A stretch of 64,000 nt of DNA, from assembly GCF_004358025.1 (NCBI RefSeq), contig NZ_SMTL01000002.1, positions 1,054,001-1,118,000 of the forward strand, written 5' to 3'. The translations under genes were made by a program, and so were the position numbers. The stretch comes from Rhizobium deserti (GTDB taxonomy: Bacteria; Pseudomonadota; Alphaproteobacteria; Rhizobiales; Rhizobiaceae). Of the stretch, positions 60,203 through 64,000 are shown one piece after another. The first letter of the stretch is position 1; every line of letters begins with the position of its first letter. A model generated the notes under the pieces. The model was not told the origin of the DNA, searched no databases, and saw nothing but the letters and a program-made list of their open reading frames with translations.

Positions 60203-61153
60203 ATGTCCGCGCCACTTGATATCGACCAGTTGCATACTTTCGCCGCCATCGTGGATACGGGCAGCTTCACCAAGGCTGCGGATCGCGTGTTCAAGACGCA
60301 GTCGGCAGTGTCCATGCAGATGCGCCGCCTGGAAGAGCGCGTCGGCAAGCAGCTGTTTGCCAAGGACGGGCGCGGCAACCGGCTGACCGCCGAGGGTGAA
60401 AAGCTGCTGAACTATGCGCGGCGTATTATCCGGCTGAACAATGAAGCCATTGCGGCCTTCGACGACAACCGCCTGGAAGGCACGCTACGCATCGGCACGC
60501 CGGACGATTACGCCGACCGCTATATGCCAGAGATCATCGGCAGGTTCGCCAAGACCCATCCCAATGTCGAGCTCTATATCGTTTGCGAGCCGTCGGTGAG
60601 CCTTGCCGAGAAAATGGCGCGCGGTGAGCTGGACATCGCCCTCGTTACACACAATCCCCGCCAGCGCATTTCCGACGTCATGCGGACCGAGCCGCTCTGC
60701 TGGGTTGGCTCGGCCAATCATCCCTTAAAGGATGATGCGCCCGTGCCGCTTGCCGTCGGTCGGCGCGACTGCCTGTGGCGGCAGCTGGCCTGCTCGGCGC
60801 TCGATGCATCCGGCCGGGAGTATCAGGTTCTGTTCACCAGCTGGTCGTCGACTGTGGTCGCGTCCGCCGTTCTGGCCGGCATGGCGGTTTCCGTCCTGCC
60901 TGAATCGGCTCTGCGAACCGGCATGAAGGTGCTGACTTCGGCGGACGGTTTCCCGCCGCTGCCGCCGGTCCAGATCGGCCTGATGAAGCGCCCCGGCCTG
61001 TCGCCGTCGCTGATGAACGCGATCACCGACCATATCACCGCCTGCCTCGACAATATTTCTCCGGCAGTCATTCCGGATGATCTCGACGGCGATTCCAAGG
61101 CGTTTGCAAGATTGTCGCGACCGCGCCTCACCCAGGTGATGCCGGGCTGGTGA
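60203..61153 (+). CDS. LysR-family transcriptional regulator (LrhA/PecT-like)
   Basis: 316 aa. N-terminal winged helix-turn-helix LDIDQLHTFAAIVDTGSFTK, followed by TQSAVSMQMRRLEERVGKQL and RLTAEGEKLLNYARRI, typical of the LrhA/HexA/PecT subgroup. The ligand domain starts LRIGTPDDYADRY. Usually controls motility or virulence genes; the divergent DUF1127 gene is a candidate target. Ends convergently with brnA. Confidence 0.9.
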   Translation: MSAPLDIDQLHTFAAIVDTGSFTKAADRVFKTQSAVSMQMRRLEERVGKQLFAKDGRGNRLTAEGEKLLNYARRIIRLNNEAIAAFDDNRLEGTLRIGTPDDYADRYMPEIIGRFAKTHPNVELYIVCEPSVSLAEKMARGELDIALVTHNPRQRISDVMRTEPLCWVGSANHPLKDDAPVPLAVGRRDCLWRQLACSALDASGREYQVLFTSWSSTVVASAVLAGMAVSVLPESALRTGMKVLTSADGFPPLPPVQIGLMKRPGLSPSLMNAITDHITACLDNISPAVIPDDLDGDSKAFARLSRPRLTQVMPGW

Positions 61154-61174
61154 ACGATTTGCGGCTATAGGCGG

Positions 61175-61453
61175 TTACCCGGCTTTGCGCGCACGCATAT
61201 AGGCGCGAAGAACATTCTGCATCTTCGTCAGATGCCCCTTACCGTTGGTTTCCTCATAGAAGAAGTCGAAGACCTCGTTTTCGATCTTGAGATGAACGGA
61301 GCGCTTTTCGGGGGACACGAGTTCCGCCTTGGCCCAAAATTCGGCGCCGAGATCCTCCGCTTCGACCGCGGAGGATCGAGATGCCACCTTACCTGTGTCC
61401 TTCATCGCCCGGATCTCTGCGAGCGAGGCTTTCCTGATATCTTGATCGGTCAT
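61175..61453 (-). CDS. brnA: BrnA-type antitoxin
   Basis: 92 aa. Typical C-terminal DNA-binding part (KIENEVFDFFYEETNGKGHLT, KMQNVLRAYMRA) of the BrnA/ribbon-helix-helix family, with an N-terminal toxin-binding region. AAAGGAAG precedes ATG 61453. Overlaps the end of the toxin gene by 65 bases, toxin first, as in brnTA modules. Confidence 0.85.
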   Translation of the reverse strand: MTDQDIRKASLAEIRAMKDTGKVASRSSAVEAEDLGAEFWAKAELVSPEKRSVHLKIENEVFDFFYEETNGKGHLTKMQNVLRAYMRARKAG

Positions 61454-61691
61454 TCCGACTTCCTTTCCATGCGGTGATCAGTCGCCTGACATTGTTGCGA
61501 TCGGTCGTAACAACGATGAAGCATTCGTCGTCAACTACGCCGAGCGAAACATAGCGAATCTCGCCATAATCAGCCCTGTCGTCTGTGCGTGTCAGCACCG
61601 GTCCTTCGAATATCAAAGCCGCATATAGAATATCGACCCCGCGCTCGCGAAGCACCTGCTGCCGTTTGGTCTCGTCCCATTCGAACTCCAC
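61389..61691 (-). CDS. brnT: BrnT-type toxin
   Basis: 100 aa from a GTG start at 61691, preceded by GGAG nine bases upstream. BrnT features: VEFEWDETKRQQVLRERGVD, an E near GEIRYVSLGVVDDECFIVV, and the C-terminal RRLITAWKGSRNDRSRYQESL. BrnT is a RelE-like ribonuclease. The frame is open up to 61772, but the extra 27 residues would come from the promoter. Both partners look intact. Confidence 0.85.
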   Translation of the reverse strand: MEFEWDETKRQQVLRERGVDILYAALIFEGPVLTRTDDRADYGEIRYVSLGVVDDECFIVVTTDRNNVRRLITAWKGSRNDRSRYQESLARRDPGDEGHR

Positions 61692-61720
61692 CGCAAGCTG
61701 CTCCGACTGGAGTAGATAAT

Positions 61721-61734
61721 ATACAAAAGTGTAC
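61721..61734 (-). promoter_or_regulatory. Likely BrnTA operator/promoter
   Basis: Forward-strand reading ATACA-AAAG-TGTAC, an imperfect inverted repeat overlapping a reverse -10-like TATATT (61723-61718), about 30 bases before the brnT GTG. Fits autoregulation by the BrnT-BrnA complex. Confidence 0.45.
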
Positions 61735-61756
61735 ACGTTCGGTGGACATACGCAAT

Positions 61757-61788
61757 AAAAAAGCCGGGACAAAATCCCGGCTTTTCTT
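61757..61788 (-). terminator. katA terminator (bidirectional-looking)
   Basis: AAAAGCCGGGA (61759-61769) pairs perfectly with TCCCGGCTTTT (61775-61785); read in reverse it is followed by TTTTTTA. It insulates brnTA from katA read-through. Confidence 0.9.
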
Positions 61789-61805
61789 GTCGCATATACG
61801 GCTGC

Positions 61806-63299
61806 TTATTCGGCGGCCGTCGGCGTCGCGCTGATCGTGTCGACCTTGTAGCCGTGCTGGCTTTCGAGAGCTGCACGGACGCCTGCCTCGTAATCCTCGT
61901 GGATCATCTTGAAGTGGGCGAGCTGGCGCTCGACGATGACACCCGGGACGCCGCCCATCGCGGCCGCGATGTTGGAGAAGAGGCGACCCTTCTGATCGGC
62001 GTCGAACATATTGAACAGCGCCCGCGGCTGAGAATAGTCGTCATTGCCGTCGCGGTGGTTGTAGCGGCTCATGTCGCCGTCGATCTTGAGCGGCGGCTCC
62101 TTGGCCGAAGGCTGCTCGACCGGGCCATCGACGGAATTCGGCTCGTAATAGGCATCCGGATTGCCGGTTGCCAGACCGCCATACATGTTCATGCTGCCAT
62201 CGCGGTGATAGTGATGAACCGGGCATTTCGGCTGGTTGACCGGAATATGCTCATAATGGGTGCCGAGGCGGTAGCGGTGCGCATCCGCATAGGAGAAGAC
62301 GCGGGCTTGCAGCACCTTGTCCGGCGAATGGCCGATACCGGGGATGATGTTCGACGGCGAGAAGGCGGCCTGCTCGATTTCCGCAAAATAGTTCTCGGCG
62401 TTGCGGTTGAGCTCCATCGTGCCAATCTCGATCACCGGGAATTCGCCATGCGGCCAAACCTTGGTCAGATCGAAGGGATTGAAGGAGGTGGCTTCCGCCT
62501 GGGCCTCGGTCATGATCTGCACCTGGACGGTCCACTTCGGGAACTCGCCGCGGTCGATCGTGCCGAACAGCGCTTCCTGATAGCCCTCGCGGGTCTTGCC
62601 GATGATCTCTTCACCCCGCGCATTGGTATAGTGCTGGTGGCCCTGCTGGGTCTTGAAGTGGAATTTCACCCAGAAGCGTTCGCCGGCATCGTTCCAAAGC
62701 GAATAGGTATGCGAGCCGTAGCCGTTCATATGCATCGGGTCGACCGGCAGGCCGCGGTCCGACATCAGGATGGTAACCTGGTGCAGAGATTCAGGCGACA
62801 GGGACCAGAAATCCCACATGGCAGTTGCGGAGCGCATATTGGTCTTCGGGTGGCGCTTCTGCGTGTGGATGAAGTCCGGGAACTTGTAGGGATCGCGGAT
62901 AAAGAAAACCGGCGTGTTGTTGCCGACCAGATCCCAATTGCCTTCTTCGGTGTAGAACTTCAATGCGAAGCCGCGAACGTCGCGTTCATGGTCGGCGGCA
63001 CCCAGTTCGCCGGCAACGGTGGAAAAGCGCGCCAGCATCGGCGTGGTTGCGCCAGGCTGCAGACACTTGGCCTTCGTATAACGGGAGATGTCGCCGGTGA
63101 TCGACAGCGTGCCATAGGCGCCCCAGCCCTTGGCATGCACGACGCGTTCCGGAATGCGCTCGCGGTTCTGATGGGCCAGCTTTTCCAGAAGCTGGTAATC
63201 CTGCAGCATGACGCCGCCGCGCGGGCCTGCCGTCATGGTGTTCTGGTTGTCCGGTACAGGCGCACCGGCGGTCGTCGTCAAAATAGGACGATCGGTCAT
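61806..63299 (-). CDS. katA: Catalase KatA
   Basis: 497 aa small-subunit heme catalase (clade 3). Active His in [14 protein letters not shown], Asn in [16 protein letters not shown], and proximal heme Tyr in [23 protein letters not shown]. Removes hydrogen peroxide. ATG 63299 follows GGGAG by eight bases; the frame reaches to 63359 but that part is promoter. Divergent from oxyR, its usual activator in agrobacteria and rhizobia. Confidence 0.96.
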   Translation of the reverse strand: MTDRPILTTTAGAPVPDNQNTMTAGPRGGVMLQDYQLLEKLAHQNRERIPERVVHAKGWGAYGTLSITGDISRYTKAKCLQPGATTPMLARFSTVAGELGAADHERDVRGFALKFYTEEGNWDLVGNNTPVFFIRDPYKFPDFIHTQKRHPKTNMRSATAMWDFWSLSPESLHQVTILMSDRGLPVDPMHMNGYGSHTYSLWNDAGERFWVKFHFKTQQGHQHYTNARGEEIIGKTREGYQEALFGTIDRGEFPKWTVQVQIMTEAQAEATSFNPFDLTKVWPHGEFPVIEIGTMELNRNAENYFAEIEQAAFSPSNIIPGIGHSPDKVLQARVFSYADAHRYRLGTHYEHIPVNQPKCPVHHYHRDGSMNMYGGLATGNPDAYYEPNSVDGPVEQPSAKEPPLKIDGDMSRYNHRDGNDDYSQPRALFNMFDADQKGRLFSNIAAAMGGVPGVIVERQLAHFKMIHEDYEAGVRAALESQHGYKVDTISATPTAAE

Positions 63300-63421
63300 T
63301 AGTATCTCCCTCGATGGAAAAAATCCCCGGAGCCCGAGCGGGCTCAACGGATTGACCATCCCATTCGAGATCGATAATTTCCAATCGTATTTCTTTAAGA
63401 TCTCGATCGGATAAAATTATC
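63300..63421. promoter_or_regulatory. katA-oxyR divergent regulatory region
   Basis: 122 bases. Holds ATA-N11-TAT at 63374-63390, matching the T-N11-A core of LysR sites, and a 9-bp-arm inverted repeat CGATAATTT (63372-63380) / AAATTATCG (63414-63422) 33 bases apart. The second arm overlaps the oxyR start. Likely OxyR binding tract; not confirmed. Confidence 0.55.
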
Positions 63422-64000
63422 GTGGTGACCCTGCGCCAGATGCGCTATTTCGAAGCGCTCGCATCCACAAGGCATTTTGGCCGCGCTGCCCAACAGGCAC
63501 ATATCAGCCAGCCAGCGCTGTCGGCGCAGATCATGGACATGGAGGAGCATCTCGGGGTCAAGCTCGTCGAGCGCAACCGCAACGGCGTGCTGCTGACGAA
63601 AAAGGGCGAGGACGTGCTGGCCAGCGTCCGGGTGATCCTAGGCGAGGTGGAGCGGCTGGAGCAGATGGCTCGCCACGACCGCGGTACGCTTGCCGGGCTG
63701 ATCCGGATCGGCATCATCCCGACCGTCGCGCCTTATCTCGTGCCCCGCCTCATTCCCCATCTACGCAAGCATTATCCAGCCATTGAGATCGAGCTGAAGG
63801 AAGCGGTGACGGACCGGATGATCACCGAGCTTCTCGACGGCCGGCTCGATGCGGTGATCGCCGCCTTGCCGGTGGAGGCGGAAAATATCGAAACCGAGCT
63901 CCTGTTCACCGACCGCTTCTATATGGCAATGGCGAGGAACGACAGCGAGGTCCTGATGTCGCCGCTTGCGGAACATCAGGTGGATGCCGAGCGGCTGCTT
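63422..64000 (+). CDS. oxyR: Hydrogen peroxide-sensing activator OxyR (partial)
   Basis: First 193 codons, then the window ends. LysR helix-turn-helix TLRQMRYFEALASTRHFGRA, AQQAHISQPALSAQIMDMEE, followed by LGVKLVERNRNGVLLTKKGE and the start of the ligand domain (LIRIGIIPTVAPYLVPRLIP). Start is GTG 63422 or the next GTG 63425. The redox cysteines lie past the end, so sensing cannot be judged here. Identified as OxyR mainly by divergence from katA. Confidence 0.85.
   Translation, partial: MVTLRQMRYFEALASTRHFGRAAQQAHISQPALSAQIMDMEEHLGVKLVERNRNGVLLTKKGEDVLASVRVILGEVERLEQMARHDRGTLAGLIRIGIIPTVAPYLVPRLIPHLRKHYPAIEIELKEAVTDRMITELLDGRLDAVIAALPVEAENIETELLFTDRFYMAMARNDSEVLMSPLAEHQVDAERLL

Noticed and set aside
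61854..63302. 482-codon forward frame opposite katA
   Set aside because: Antisense to catalase; no family similarity.

Overview
The window looks like a chromosomal segment of an alphaproteobacterium of the Rhizobiaceae (Agrobacterium/Rhizobium/Neorhizobium-like; genus not settled). The signs are the gene order pmbA-cysQ-DUF4170-waaA-HAD-lpxK next to DUF2093 and mutL, a hisS-hisZ-hisG cluster, a CIRCE-controlled groESL, a divergent katA/oxyR pair, and GC-rich coding on both strands. I found no rRNA, tRNA, insertion sequence, prophage or CRISPR array. It is mostly housekeeping DNA with small accessory modules between operons.

1-15 kb: atpI, a SleB-type cell-wall hydrolase, a corA-kup Mg/K transport pair, an Mrp/ApbC ATPase without any cysteine, a LuxR-type regulator divergent from an SMP-30 lactonase, a secreted PRC-barrel protein, an Old-Yellow-Enzyme/TMADH-type oxidoreductase, a GGDEF-EAL protein and a PAS-PAS-REC protein without a kinase domain.

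15-30 kb: mutL and DUF2093 run forward and meet the lipid A operon (pmbA-cysQ-DUF4170-waaA-HAD-lpxK), which runs in reverse. Then come a KefB-type antiporter, a patatin, rsmD, an rluB with a very long Arg/Gly/Asp repeat tail, tadA, and a lipoprotein.

30-45 kb: ileS, an Xre/RES toxin-antitoxin pair, ribF with a NagD-like HAD phosphatase, chrA divergent from groESL, a duplicated groEL tail plus terminator, a small secreted repeat protein, DoxX, a methyltransferase, and hisG-hisZ-hisS.

45-64 kb: a RelB-like antitoxin with a frameshifted RelE toxin, a conserved hypothetical, a DUF305 copper-type protein, a HAD hydrolase, tag, two tandem L,D-transpeptidases, the glcDEF glycolate oxidase operon, a NUDIX hydrolase, a PiT phosphate transporter, rsmE, gshA, an unknown NPF-repeat protein, DUF1127 with a divergent LysR regulator, a BrnTA toxin-antitoxin pair, katA, and the start of oxyR cut by the window end.

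Together the genes cover envelope building (lpxK, waaA, L,D-transpeptidases), ion balance (kup, corA, kefB, pit, chrA), translation and RNA modification (ileS, hisS, tadA, rsmD, rsmE, rluB), and stress defence (groESL, katA/oxyR, gshA, tag, mutL). No large undescribed system is evident. The most unusual items are the cysteine-free Mrp, the PAS-pseudoREC-REC protein, the duplicated groEL end, the broken RelE and an orphan intrinsic terminator.
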